Origin: Novosphingobium sediminicola
GTDB lineage: Bacteria; Pseudomonadota; Alphaproteobacteria; Sphingomonadales; Sphingomonadaceae
Reading direction: 5' to 3'
Length of the DNA stretch: 64,000 nucleotides
Assembly (NCBI RefSeq): GCF_014196525.1
Contig: NZ_JACIDX010000002.1
Location: 62,001-126,000, forward strand
Of this stretch, positions 17,259-25,893 are shown in pieces. Made by a program: the position numbers and the translations under genes. The notes under the pieces were generated by a model. It worked only from the letters and a program-made list of their open reading frames with translations. It was not told where the DNA came from and did no database searches. The first letter of the stretch is position 1. Every line of letters starts with the position of its first letter.

Positions 17259-18551
17259 ATGCTGGAGGTGAATTTCGACGGACTGGTCGGCCCCAGCCAC
17301 AATTACGCGGGGCTGTCGCTGGGCAATATCGCCTCGGCCACCCATGCCGGCGCCACCTCCAGCCCGCGCGATGCCGCGCTTCAGGGCCTTGCCAAGATGC
17401 GGCGGATGATGGCGCTTGGCTTTGCGCAGGGGCTGCTGCTGCCCCATGATCGGCCCGATGCGAACTGGCTGCGGCAACTGGGCTTTGCGGGCAATGATAT
17501 GGCGGTTTGCCGCGCCGCTTGGGAGGCCCAGCCCGCCCTCTTGCGCAATGCCTTTTCCGCCTCGGCCATGTGGACGGCCAATGCCGCCACCGTCTCGCCC
17601 CGGCCGGATACGGTCGATGGACGCACCCATATTTCGGTCGCCAATCTCTCCTCCATGCCCCATCGCAGCATCGAGGCGGGCCAGACCGGGCGCCAGTTGC
17701 GCCTGCTTTTCGCAGGACTGTCCGGCGTTGCGGTCCATGATCCCCTGCCCGCCTGTTTCGGTGATGAGGGCGCGGCCAATCATGTGCGCCTGTGCCCTGG
17801 TCATGGACAGCCGGGGCTGGAAATCTTCGTCCATGGCTCTGGACCGGTGAACGGCTTTCCCGCGCGGCAGCACGCTGCGGCCTCGCAGGCGCTGGTGCGG
17901 CGGCACAGGCTGGCGCCCGACCGGGCCATCCTGGCCCGGCAGAGCAATGACGCCATCGCCGCCGGGGCCTTTCACAATGATGTGGTCGCGGTGGCCAATG
18001 AAACCGTGCTGTTTACGCATGAGCAGGCCTTTGCCGAGCGGGAAAGTCTATATTCGCAAATCCGCCAGCTCATGCCTGAGGCCCAGATCATCGAGGTTCC
18101 CGCCAGCCTCGTGTCGCTCGACGATGCGATCCGCTCCTATCTTTTCAACTCGCAACTGGTGACGCTGGGCGATGGGGGTATGTTGCTGCTTTTGCCGGAG
18201 GAAGCCCGCGAGGTGCCCTCCGTGGCGCACTGGCTTCAGGATTTGGTGGGGGCGAATGGACCGATCGGCCAAGTGGAATTCATGCCCCTGCGCGAATCCA
18301 TGCGCAATGGCGGAGGCCCGGCCTGCCTGCGGCTGCGCGTGGTGCTGGACCAGGGCGAACTGGCCGCGCTCGATCAGCGTTTCCTGCTCGATCCGGCCAA
18401 ATGCGACGCGCTGGCCGCTCTGATCGAGCGCCACTGGCCCGAACGCATCGCGCCGGAGGACATCGGCCAGCCCGACCTCTGGCGGCAATGCCAAAGCGCG
18501 CGGGCGGCCTTGCTCGACCTGCTCGGCTTTGGCCCGGAGGAACTGCTATGA
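17259..18551 (+). CDS. astB: N-succinylarginine dihydrolase
   Basis: A 430-residue guanidino-modifying enzyme that converts N2-succinylarginine to succinylornithine plus ammonia and CO2. The family opening EVNFDGLVGPSHNYAGLSLGNIASATHAG is intact. ASAMWTANAATVSPRPDT, HGQPGLEIFVHG, FHNDVVAVANE and NGGGPACLRLRV carry further conserved residues. The start follows AGGAGG. Its stop overlaps the ATG of the second astA (ATGA). Confidence 0.96.
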   Translation: MLEVNFDGLVGPSHNYAGLSLGNIASATHAGATSSPRDAALQGLAKMRRMMALGFAQGLLLPHDRPDANWLRQLGFAGNDMAVCRAAWEAQPALLRNAFSASAMWTANAATVSPRPDTVDGRTHISVANLSSMPHRSIEAGQTGRQLRLLFAGLSGVAVHDPLPACFGDEGAANHVRLCPGHGQPGLEIFVHGSGPVNGFPARQHAAASQALVRRHRLAPDRAILARQSNDAIAAGAFHNDVVAVANETVLFTHEQAFAERESLYSQIRQLMPEAQIIEVPASLVSLDDAIRSYLFNSQLVTLGDGGMLLLLPEEAREVPSVAHWLQDLVGANGPIGQVEFMPLRESMRNGGGPACLRLRVVLDQGELAALDQRFLLDPAKCDALAALIERHWPERIAPEDIGQPDLWRQCQSARAALLDLLGFGPEELL

Positions 18552-19483
18552 TCGCTCCCCGCCCCGACCAGCCCTTTATCCGCATGGCGCGGATGGAGGA
18601 CCTCGACGCCCTGTTCACGCTGGCGGGCCTGTCCGGCGGGGGCATGACCAATCTGCCGCAGGACCGCGAGGCCCTGAGCGAACGCCTGTCATGGAGCGAG
18701 CGCTCGATCAACGCGGAGATCACCGCGCCGCAGCATGAATTCTACATGCTGGTGCTGGAGGATGGCACGGGCCGCGTCATCGGCACGGCCAGCATCTTTT
18801 CACGCGTCGGCGCACAATGGCCGTTCTACAGCTATAAAGTGGCCCGCGTCACGCATGTCTCGCGCGGGCTGGACCGGATGTTTTCCACCCATGTCCTGCA
18901 TCTGGTGAATGATTTCGACGGGGCGAGCGAGGTGGCGGGCCTGCTGCTGCATCCCGATGCGCGCGCCAAGGGCCTTGGCGCGATGCTGGCGCGCAGCCGC
19001 TTCCTCTTCATCGCCCAGCACCGCCAGCGTTTCGGCGATCAGGTTGTGGCCGAATTGCGCGGCTGGATGGACGGTCGCAACAGCCCCTTCTGGGATGCGG
19101 TGGCAGGCCCCTTCTTCGGCGGCGACATGCTGGAGGCGGACCTGTTCAACGCCATGCACGGCAATCAATTCATCGCCGATCTGATGCCGCGCTATCCGAT
19201 CTACACCTCGATGCTGCCCGCTGATGCCCGCGCTGTGATCGGCCGCCCGCATGCCAATTCGGCCCCCGCCTATCGCCTGCTGCTGGCCGAGGATTTCCTC
19301 GACGACGGCTATTGCGACATTTTCGACGCAGGCCCCACCGTTCATGCCCGCACCGACCACATACGCACCATCCGCGAATGCGAAGTAATCGACCCGGACG
19401 TGCCGATACGCGCTACGAAAGACCCCCACCGCCTGTTCGCGGCGGGCCTTTTGCGCGATTTCCGCGTGTGGAAGGAGGACTGA
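18548..19483 (+). CDS. Arginine N-succinyltransferase, second copy
   Basis: A 311-residue AstA paralogue starting in an ATGA overlap with astB. It shows FIRMARMEDLDALFTLAGLSGGGMTNLPQDR, FYSYKVARVTHVSRGL, EVAGLLLHPDARAKGLGAMLARSRFLFIAQHR, SPFWDAVAGPFFGGDM and FIADLMPRYPIYTSMLP. It is about 30 residues shorter than the first copy at the C-terminus. In Pseudomonas, two AstA-like subunits (AruF, AruG) form a heteromer; here they flank astB rather than being adjacent. Which copy carries activity cannot be told. Confidence 0.92.
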   Translation: MIAPRPDQPFIRMARMEDLDALFTLAGLSGGGMTNLPQDREALSERLSWSERSINAEITAPQHEFYMLVLEDGTGRVIGTASIFSRVGAQWPFYSYKVARVTHVSRGLDRMFSTHVLHLVNDFDGASEVAGLLLHPDARAKGLGAMLARSRFLFIAQHRQRFGDQVVAELRGWMDGRNSPFWDAVAGPFFGGDMLEADLFNAMHGNQFIADLMPRYPIYTSMLPADARAVIGRPHANSAPAYRLLLAEDFLDDGYCDIFDAGPTVHARTDHIRTIRECEVIDPDVPIRATKDPHRLFAAGLLRDFRVWKED

Positions 19484-19484
19484 G

Positions 19485-20888
19485 ATGACCCTGCAATCCT
19501 ATGATCCGGCCAGCGGCGAGATCATCTGGCAAGGCCCGGTGGATGGCCCCGCGCAATGCCACGCCGCGCTGGAACGCGCCCGCGCTGCCGCCCCCCTCTG
19601 GGCGCGAACCCCGCTGGAGGAGCGTCTGGCCATCGTCCGCCGCTATGCTGCCCTGCTCAAGGAAGGGCTGGAACCCTTCGCCCGCCTGATCTCGCGCGAG
19701 ACGGGCAAGCAATTGTGGGAGAGCCGGGGCGAGGTCAGTGCCATGATCGGCAAGGTGGAAATTTCCATCGCCGCACAGGCCGAAAGGGCCGGAACGCGCG
19801 AACAGGCGATGCCGTTTGGTCGCTCAGTGCTGCGTCACAGGCCGCATGGGGTGATGGCGGTGCTGGGGCCGTATAATTTCCCCGGCCACCTGCCCAATGG
19901 CCATATCGTGCCCGCGCTGATCGCGGGTAATGTGGTGGTGTTCAAGCCATCGGAGGAAACTCCGGCGGTCGGCGCGCATATGGCCGCGCTCTGGACGGAG
20001 GCGGGCCTGCCCGATGGCGTGTTCCAGATCGTGCAGGGCAGGCGTGAGACGGGCGCGGCGCTGATCGGAGGCGATATTGACGGTCTGCTCTTCACCGGAT
20101 CGGCGCAGGCCGGGCGCGCCTTCCGCCATGCCTTTGCCGACCGGCCGCATGTCATTCTGGCGCTGGAACTGGGCGGCAACAATCCGCTGGTGGCATGGGA
20201 CGGCGATCCCGAGGCCGTCGCCTCGCTGGTCAGCCATTCGGCCTTTATCACCACGGGCCAGCGCTGCTCCTGCGCGCGTCGCCTGATCCTGCCGATAGGG
20301 GCGGAAGGGGACCGAATGCTTGACGCCGTGCTGGCGCAGGCGGCGATGTTGCCGGTCGGCGCGTGGGACGAGGGCGAAGGCTTTATGGGCCCGCTGATTT
20401 CGGCGCAGGCGGTGGACCGGGCGCGATGGGCGGTGGAGGCTTTGGCAGGTTCAGGCGCACGGATATTGCTGCCCGCCACCGCGCCGCGCGAGGGGAACGC
20501 CGCCTTCATGGGCGCCGCGGTGCTGGACGTGACCGGGATCGCCGCCCCTGATGAGGAGATATTTGCGCCCGTTTTGCAGGTCATCCGGGTGGAGGATTTC
20601 GATGCCGCCATAGCCGCGGCCAATAACACCGTTTTCGGCCTGTCGGCAGGCCTGATCGTGCAGGAACCGGCGCTATGGGACCGGTTCAGCGCCGAAATCC
20701 GCGCAGGCGTCGTCAACTGGAACCGCCCGACCACGGGGGCGGCCTCGACCATGCCCTTTGGCGGATTGGGGGGATCGGGCAATCACCGCCCCAGCGCTGC
20801 CTATGCCGCCGATTACTGCGCCTTTCCCGCCGCCAGTTTCGAGGCCACGCGCATCGAGAGTCTGCCTGTTCCGGGCCTGACGCCATGA
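19485..20888 (+). CDS. astD: Succinylglutamate-semialdehyde dehydrogenase
   Basis: A 467-residue aldehyde dehydrogenase that oxidises N-succinylglutamate semialdehyde with NAD in step four of the AST pathway. It has GPYNFPGHLPNGHIVPALIAGN, the NAD loop FTGSAQAGRAF, the catalytic Glu in LALELGGNNPLV and the nucleophile Cys261 in GQRCSCARR. The C-terminal RPTTGAASTMPFGGLGGSGNHRPS is diagnostic of AstD. Its start is one base after the preceding stop, and its own stop overlaps the M20 hydrolase start (ATGA). Confidence 0.95.
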   Translation: MTLQSYDPASGEIIWQGPVDGPAQCHAALERARAAAPLWARTPLEERLAIVRRYAALLKEGLEPFARLISRETGKQLWESRGEVSAMIGKVEISIAAQAERAGTREQAMPFGRSVLRHRPHGVMAVLGPYNFPGHLPNGHIVPALIAGNVVVFKPSEETPAVGAHMAALWTEAGLPDGVFQIVQGRRETGAALIGGDIDGLLFTGSAQAGRAFRHAFADRPHVILALELGGNNPLVAWDGDPEAVASLVSHSAFITTGQRCSCARRLILPIGAEGDRMLDAVLAQAAMLPVGAWDEGEGFMGPLISAQAVDRARWAVEALAGSGARILLPATAPREGNAAFMGAAVLDVTGIAAPDEEIFAPVLQVIRVEDFDAAIAAANNTVFGLSAGLIVQEPALWDRFSAEIRAGVVNWNRPTTGAASTMPFGGLGGSGNHRPSAAYAADYCAFPAASFEATRIESLPVPGLTP

Positions 20889-22084
20889 CGCCGACCGAAA
20901 GGGCCGTGGTGGATCGGGCCATGGCCGCGCCCATGCTCGATCAGGTCCTGCGCTGGGCCGCGATCAACAGCGGCAGTGGCAATCTGGCGGGCCTTGCCGC
21001 GATGGCGAGCGAGTTGACCGATGCCTGCGCCCCGCTGCCCGGAGCGGTCGAGTTGCTCGACCCCGCGCCCGTCACAAGGATCGACGCGCAGGGCCGCGAA
21101 TGCGCGGTCGTCCATGGCCGCAACTTGCTGCTGACCGTGCGTCCAACGGCCCCGGTCCAGATCCTGCTGACCGGCCATATGGACACGGTTTTTGACACGA
21201 ACCATCCGTTTCAGACCTGCCAATGGCTGCGGCCCGGTGTCCTCAATGGCCCCGGCGTGGCGGATATGAAGGGCGGGCTGGCCGTCATGATCGCCGCCTT
21301 GCATGCCTTTGAAACCTCGCCCGAATGCGAAAGGCTGGGCTATCAGGTCGTGTTCAACAGCGATGAGGAGGTCGGATCGCCCGGATCGGCGGCGCTGCTG
21401 GCGCGGGCGGCGGCGGGTAAACTGGCAGGGCTGACCTATGAACCCTCCGCCCTGCCCGATGGCACGCTGGCCGGTGCGCGGCCGGGCAGCGGTAATTTCT
21501 CGCTGGTGGTAACCGGGCGCAGCGCTCATGCCGGACGCAACCCGCAGGACGGGCGCAACGCCGTGGTGGCCGCCGCCGATCTGGCGCTGCGGCTCAGCGC
21601 GCTGGTTCGTCCCGGCCTGTCGGTCAATTGCGCGCGGATCGAGGGCGGCGGGCCGAACAATGTCGTGCCCGATCATGCGGTGCTGCGCGTCAACATCCGC
21701 CCGCGCACGCGGCTGGACGAAGCACTGGCCAGCGAAGCGCTAGACCGCATCATAGCGCAGGTAGCCGCCGCGCATGATCTGCATATCCACCGCCATGGCA
21801 GTTTTGCCCGCCCACCAAAGCCCGTCAATGCACGGGGGCAAAGGCTGCTCGAACTGGTGCGCGATTGCGGGCGGATGCTGGGGCAGGAGATCGGCTGGAA
21901 GGACAGTGGCGGGGTCTGCGATGGCAACAATATTGCGGCCTGCGGGGTTCCGGTGGTCGATACGATGGGCGTGCGCGGGGGCGCGATCCACTCACCCGAT
22001 GAATATCTGATCGCCGACAGTCTGGGCGAGCGTGCCGCGTTGAGCGCGCTCTTGCTCTGCCGCCTTGCCCGCGACGGGCTCTAG
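20885..22084 (+). CDS. M20-family zinc hydrolase (carboxypeptidase G2-like), candidate succinylglutamate desuccinylase
   Basis: A 399-residue M20 metallo-hydrolase. Metal and catalytic residues are present: His98 and Asp100 in LLTGHMDTV, Asp127 in GVADMKGG, Glu pair in NSDEEVGS, Glu in LTYEPS, and His in GGAIHSPDEY. GRSAHAG marks the dimerisation domain. AstE, the usual last enzyme of the pathway, belongs to the M14 family and is not seen here. This co-translated hydrolase cleaves amide bonds of acyl-amino acids in its family and may do the AstE step. That is an inference from position and chemistry. Confidence 0.85.
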   Translation: MTPTERAVVDRAMAAPMLDQVLRWAAINSGSGNLAGLAAMASELTDACAPLPGAVELLDPAPVTRIDAQGRECAVVHGRNLLLTVRPTAPVQILLTGHMDTVFDTNHPFQTCQWLRPGVLNGPGVADMKGGLAVMIAALHAFETSPECERLGYQVVFNSDEEVGSPGSAALLARAAAGKLAGLTYEPSALPDGTLAGARPGSGNFSLVVTGRSAHAGRNPQDGRNAVVAAADLALRLSALVRPGLSVNCARIEGGGPNNVVPDHAVLRVNIRPRTRLDEALASEALDRIIAQVAAAHDLHIHRHGSFARPPKPVNARGQRLLELVRDCGRMLGQEIGWKDSGGVCDGNNIAACGVPVVDTMGVRGGAIHSPDEYLIADSLGERAALSALLLCRLARDGL

Positions 22085-23322
22085 GGCCGATCGGCCATCG
22101 CGGCATAGAGCGCGAAAGGATCGAGCACCGCGCGTCCCAACGCCACCTCGAACACCGCCTGCGCGCTCTGTTCGCCATAGGTTTCATGGCTTTCCGCGCC
22201 CAGATTGGATTGGAATATCCCCGCCGCGCTGACCGGAAGGAAGTCCTCATAGGTCAGCGGCTCCAGCGTGAATGAACCATCAGAAGCCTCCACGCGGCGG
22301 ACATAGATCAATTCCAGCTCGACCAGAGCCTCCATATCATCGGGGAAATCGGCGAAGGCCTGCACCAGCCTTCGCTCATAGGGCATGTCCGCCGGTCCCG
22401 CCTGTGCCTGCGCCAGCAAGCGGTCATAAAGCGCACGGCCCTTGGGAGTGAGTGCCGCCCCGCGCTGTTCGATCTCGCCAAAGCGGGCTGTGTGGCGACC
22501 CGGCGCGCCCTCATCCCCGGCAAAGCGCACGCTCTCGGTCAGGGCCTTGAAACTGGTCTGGCGCAGAAGGATCGGGATCACACGCGGCGGCGGCCCCTCG
22601 ATCACCTCCTTGATATCCAGCCCCTGCGCCAGCATCGCTGCCTGCGCCGCATCAATGTCCAGCGTGCGCGGGGTCAGATGGTTGATATGCGGCCCGCGAA
22701 AAGCCACCACATCGGCCACCAGACGATGGCTGGCCACCAACCGGTCATAGGTGGCGCGGTCCACCAGCGTATCCTCGTGCCAGCGGAAGGTTTCGAGCAG
22801 GCCCGCAACGAAGGCATCGGCCTCGGCCTCATCCAGCCCGCCTTGCGCCTCGTGCCGCTCGACCAGTGCCAGCACCTCAGGGCGAAAGATCTGCCGCGCC
22901 GCCAGCAATGCCGATGCCTCACGCCGCAGATCAGGATCGGCGATCAGTTCAAGCCGCAGCAGCGAACAGAATACCCGAAACGGATTGCGGGCCAGCGCTT
23001 CTTCCGTAATCGGGCGAAAGGCGGTCGAATGCACCGGCACCCCCGCCGGGGCCAGATCGTAATAGCCCACCGGCTCCATGCCCATCACCGCAAAGACCCG
23101 GCCCATCATCGCCAGTTCAGCAGCGGTGCCCACGCGGATCGCGCCATGCCGCTCGATCTCCACGCGCGCAGGGGTCTCGCCCGCCGGGGCCGCGCGGGCA
23201 TTGACCTGCGCCACAATGGCCAGCAGATCGCCATAGAGCGGAACCTCGGCGCGATACATGGCGGAAAGCGCGCCGCAGAAACGGTCGCGAATGGTGCTGG
23301 CATCGACAAGCCCGGTTGTCAT
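22081..23322 (-). CDS. hglS: 2-oxoadipate dioxygenase/decarboxylase (DUF1338)
   Basis: A 413-residue DUF1338 protein with a VOC-like fold. Family members (HglS, YdcJ) use iron(II) to turn 2-oxoadipate into D-2-hydroxyglutarate in lysine catabolism. The conserved VHSTAFRP, RGPHINHLTPRTLDI, GPPPRVIPILLRQTSFKAL and YEDFLPVSAAGIFQSNL segments hold the expected His, Arg and Glu ligands. Its last codon shares the tetranucleotide CTAG with the stop of the M20 hydrolase on the other strand. It is followed upstream by the mdlC gene on the same strand with a 46-base gap. Confidence 0.9.
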   Translation of the reverse strand: MTTGLVDASTIRDRFCGALSAMYRAEVPLYGDLLAIVAQVNARAAPAGETPARVEIERHGAIRVGTAAELAMMGRVFAVMGMEPVGYYDLAPAGVPVHSTAFRPITEEALARNPFRVFCSLLRLELIADPDLRREASALLAARQIFRPEVLALVERHEAQGGLDEAEADAFVAGLLETFRWHEDTLVDRATYDRLVASHRLVADVVAFRGPHINHLTPRTLDIDAAQAAMLAQGLDIKEVIEGPPPRVIPILLRQTSFKALTESVRFAGDEGAPGRHTARFGEIEQRGAALTPKGRALYDRLLAQAQAGPADMPYERRLVQAFADFPDDMEALVELELIYVRRVEASDGSFTLEPLTYEDFLPVSAAGIFQSNLGAESHETYGEQSAQAVFEVALGRAVLDPFALYAAMADRP

Positions 23323-23368
23323 ATTTTATCTCTCTCCACAGGCGCGGCGCCCCTATATCATGCCGTCA

Positions 23369-24928
23369 TCATTCGATCACCACTTCAACCAGCGTAGGCA
23401 GCGCCGATGCCAATGACCAGTTGAGCGCGGCATCGAGATCCTCCGCCCGCTCGACCCGCCGAGCGCTGACGCCCTGCCCCGCCGCGATCTGCACGAAATC
23501 GAGGCCGGCCAGATCAGTCCCTTCTACGGTTTGCATGCCGAACAATCGCCCAAACCCGCGCAGGGCGTCATAGCGGCGGTTGTTGAAGATGATGAAGCTG
23601 ACCGGCGTGCCCAATTTTGCCGCGCTCCACAGAGCCTGGATCGCATACATGGCCGATCCGTCGCCGATCAGGGCGATCACCTTTTCATCGGACCGCGCCA
23701 GCGCCATGCCGACCGCCGCAGGCAACCCATGGCCCAACCCTCCGCTGGCGCAGGTGTAGAAGCCATCGGGGCGCGTGATCGGCAGATGGTCGTGCATAGG
23801 GCCGCGCGCAGTGGGCGCCTCCTCGACGATCACACTGCGCGCAGGGCGCAGGGCGGCGATGCGCGAGAGCAGCCAGCGGTCGGTGATGGCTCCGCCGCCG
23901 GGCGCGGCCGGTTCGGGCCGGATCAAGGCGGGGGGCACCATGCGCTTTGGCGCAGAGGCGGATAGCAGCGTGGCGATGGCGTGCCCCGCATGGGCCACGA
24001 TGGACAGGTCGCAGGGGGCCCAACTGGCCTGCCCCGGATGATCGGCGATGAAGATCGTGGTGGCGCCGGGCGGCAGATGCGGCCCTTCGCCCTCAACATG
24101 ATAGAGGCTGAGCGGACCGCCGATGGCGAGGATCACATCATGGTCGCCCAATGTGGCGACGATGGCCTCTCGCCGGGGATCGAGAAAGCCGGCAAAGAGG
24201 CGATGATCCTCAGGAAAGCTGCAGCGCGCGCTGAAAGGGGCGACATATGTGGCCGCCTGATGCTTTTCGGCCAGCGCGATGGCCGCGCCCCATGCCCCGT
24301 CGCGCGCCACCCCCGCGCCCAGCACCAGCGCGGGCCGCCGCGCCCCGGCCAGCAAGGCTGCGGCCTCGGCCAGCAGCGCCGGATCGCCGGGATTGGCAGC
24401 CCCGGCGCGAGGGGGGATCACGGGGTTGCAATCGCGCTCCCAATCATCAATCGGGATGGAAACGAAGGTCGGCCCGCGTGGCGGCTGCATCGCCACGATC
24501 CACGCGCGGGCGACGGCGGCGGGAACATCCTGCGCGCGGGCCGGTTCGACCGACCATTTGACAAAGGGGCGAGGAAATTCGGCGGCCCCTTCGGCATAGA
24601 GGAAAGGTTCGAAGGGCAGGATCGAGCGCGCCTGTTGCCCGGCCGTGACGACCAGCGGCGTCTGATTGCGAAAGGCGGTGAACAGATTGCCCAGCGCATG
24701 GCCCGTGCCCGCGCTGGAATGCAGGTTGACCAGCGCCGCGCGGCCCGTCCCTTGCGCATAGCCATCGGCCATGGCCATCACCACGCTTTCCTGAAGCCCC
24801 AGCACATAGCGGAAATCATTGGGAAAATCGCGGAACATCGGCAATTCGGTGCTGCCCGGATTGCCAAAGATCGTGGTCATGCCCAATTGGCGCAACAGCG
24901 CCTGCGTGGCCTCGCGAACGGTGGTCAT
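23369..24928 (-). CDS. mdlC: Benzoylformate decarboxylase (thiamine diphosphate enzyme)
   Basis: A 519-residue ThDP enzyme of the acetolactate-synthase fold. The N-terminal part TIFGNPGSTELPMFRDFP and VLGLQESVVMAMADGYAQ contains the activating Glu. The ThDP motif is IGDGSAMYAIQALWSAAKLGTPVSFIIFNN. GNPGSTELP and SSAGTGHALGNLFTA are typical of benzoylformate decarboxylases (mandelate pathway) rather than acetolactate synthases. The start at 24928 follows AGGA by a short gap. It appears co-directional with hglS, 46 bases apart; both act on 2-oxo acids. Confidence 0.85.
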   Translation of the reverse strand: MTTVREATQALLRQLGMTTIFGNPGSTELPMFRDFPNDFRYVLGLQESVVMAMADGYAQGTGRAALVNLHSSAGTGHALGNLFTAFRNQTPLVVTAGQQARSILPFEPFLYAEGAAEFPRPFVKWSVEPARAQDVPAAVARAWIVAMQPPRGPTFVSIPIDDWERDCNPVIPPRAGAANPGDPALLAEAAALLAGARRPALVLGAGVARDGAWGAAIALAEKHQAATYVAPFSARCSFPEDHRLFAGFLDPRREAIVATLGDHDVILAIGGPLSLYHVEGEGPHLPPGATTIFIADHPGQASWAPCDLSIVAHAGHAIATLLSASAPKRMVPPALIRPEPAAPGGGAITDRWLLSRIAALRPARSVIVEEAPTARGPMHDHLPITRPDGFYTCASGGLGHGLPAAVGMALARSDEKVIALIGDGSAMYAIQALWSAAKLGTPVSFIIFNNRRYDALRGFGRLFGMQTVEGTDLAGLDFVQIAAGQGVSARRVERAEDLDAALNWSLASALPTLVEVVIE

Positions 24929-25347
24929 CTGTCCTCTCCTTTGCCCGCGATGGTGGCGCAAAAGCGCAGCGGTGGCCATGGCAAACACGCGGGCTGCGGT
25001 ACAGAATCATGGCAGGTAATGAGGCGGGAATAATGAACGGTTTCATCGCCTGTCGGGGTGCCAATATGAATATATATATTAATCCTGGCGCCTAATTAAT
25101 TACGAGCGATATGGGAGATCCATCCCCATCCTTGTCAAATATAAATTGTTAAATTTCACGATTATTTCAATGCTGAACGGATGTTAATCGACAGAAATCC
25201 CGAAATTTCGCGGTTTTGATCTTCGCCAAGTTACATCAATGCAACATTCGTCAGCGGCCGCCTCCCAAGCGCCAGCGCGCCGCTTGAGCCCAAAAGTTGG
25301 GGCCGATAGGCACTCCTCACGCAACACCTTCAAACAACGAGGATATT
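24929..25347. other. Intergenic region with AT-rich block
   Basis: About 420 bases between mdlC and the outer-membrane gene, with no convincing gene. A conspicuously AT-rich block spans about 25060-25230 (for example TATATATATTAAT) in otherwise GC-rich DNA and holds a perfect 10-bp palindrome CGAAATTTCG at 25201-25210. It probably contains the promoter of the barrel gene. A possible -35 TTGTCA is at 25133-25138, without a good -10. Confidence 0.45.
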
Positions 25348-25893
25348 ATGAAAGCTATCGCTCCCGCCGCTCTGGCGCTCGCCATTCTCGCCTCGGCCCC
25401 GGCCCATGCCGAGGCCGCCCGCGGCCCCCGCATCGAGGCGAAGGTCGGCTATGATTCCACCTCGATCGAATTTGTCGGCTGGAGCGTGTCCCCCTCCGGC
25501 TTCGCCTATGGCGGCGAAGTCGGCTATGACCTGCCGGTCAGCAAGAACATCTCGCTTGGCGCCGATGCCGAAATCACCGGCACCACCACGCAATATCGTA
25601 TGGGCGACTACAAGCTGGAATTTGGCCGCGACCTTTATGCAGGCGGGCGCATCACCGTTGCGGCCACCCGCAACGTCAACCTCTATGCCAAGGTCGGCTA
25701 TGCCAATCTCCGCAGCATTGAAACGCTCGGTCCGCTTGGGGTGACCGGCAATGGCGACGGCGTGCGTTTCGGCGGCGGCGCGCAATATCTGTTTGACAAG
25801 AATTTCTATGCCAGCGTCGAATATCGCTACACCAATTATCAGGCCAATGTTTCGCGCAACCAGGTGCTGACCGGCATCGGTTACCGCTTCTGA
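25348..25893 (+). CDS. Outer-membrane beta-barrel protein (OmpA/Omp25-like porin family)
   Basis: A 181-residue protein with a clean Sec signal peptide (MKAIAPAALALAILASAPAHAEA). Alternating strands follow (IEAKVGYDSTSIEF, FAYGGEVGYDLPV, ISLGADAEITGTT, LYAGGRITVAATRNVNLYAKVGYANL, FYASVEYRYTNY), and it ends in VLTGIGYRF with the terminal aromatic residue needed for barrel assembly. The pattern fits an eight-stranded barrel. The start follows ACGAGGA. Its 3' end overlaps the convergent LysR gene by 13 bases. Confidence 0.88.
   Translation: MKAIAPAALALAILASAPAHAEAARGPRIEAKVGYDSTSIEFVGWSVSPSGFAYGGEVGYDLPVSKNISLGADAEITGTTTQYRMGDYKLEFGRDLYAGGRITVAATRNVNLYAKVGYANLRSIETLGPLGVTGNGDGVRFGGGAQYLFDKNFYASVEYRYTNYQANVSRNQVLTGIGYRF

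Noticed and set aside
15043..18020. Long leftward frames opposite the RTX, astA and astB genes
   Set aside because: Composition-driven open frames over repeat-rich or high-GC genes; residues are biased and no domain is visible.
25060..25230. AT-rich block considered as a recent insertion or mobile-element scar
   Set aside because: No terminal repeats, target duplication or transposase remnants; more likely a promoter region.
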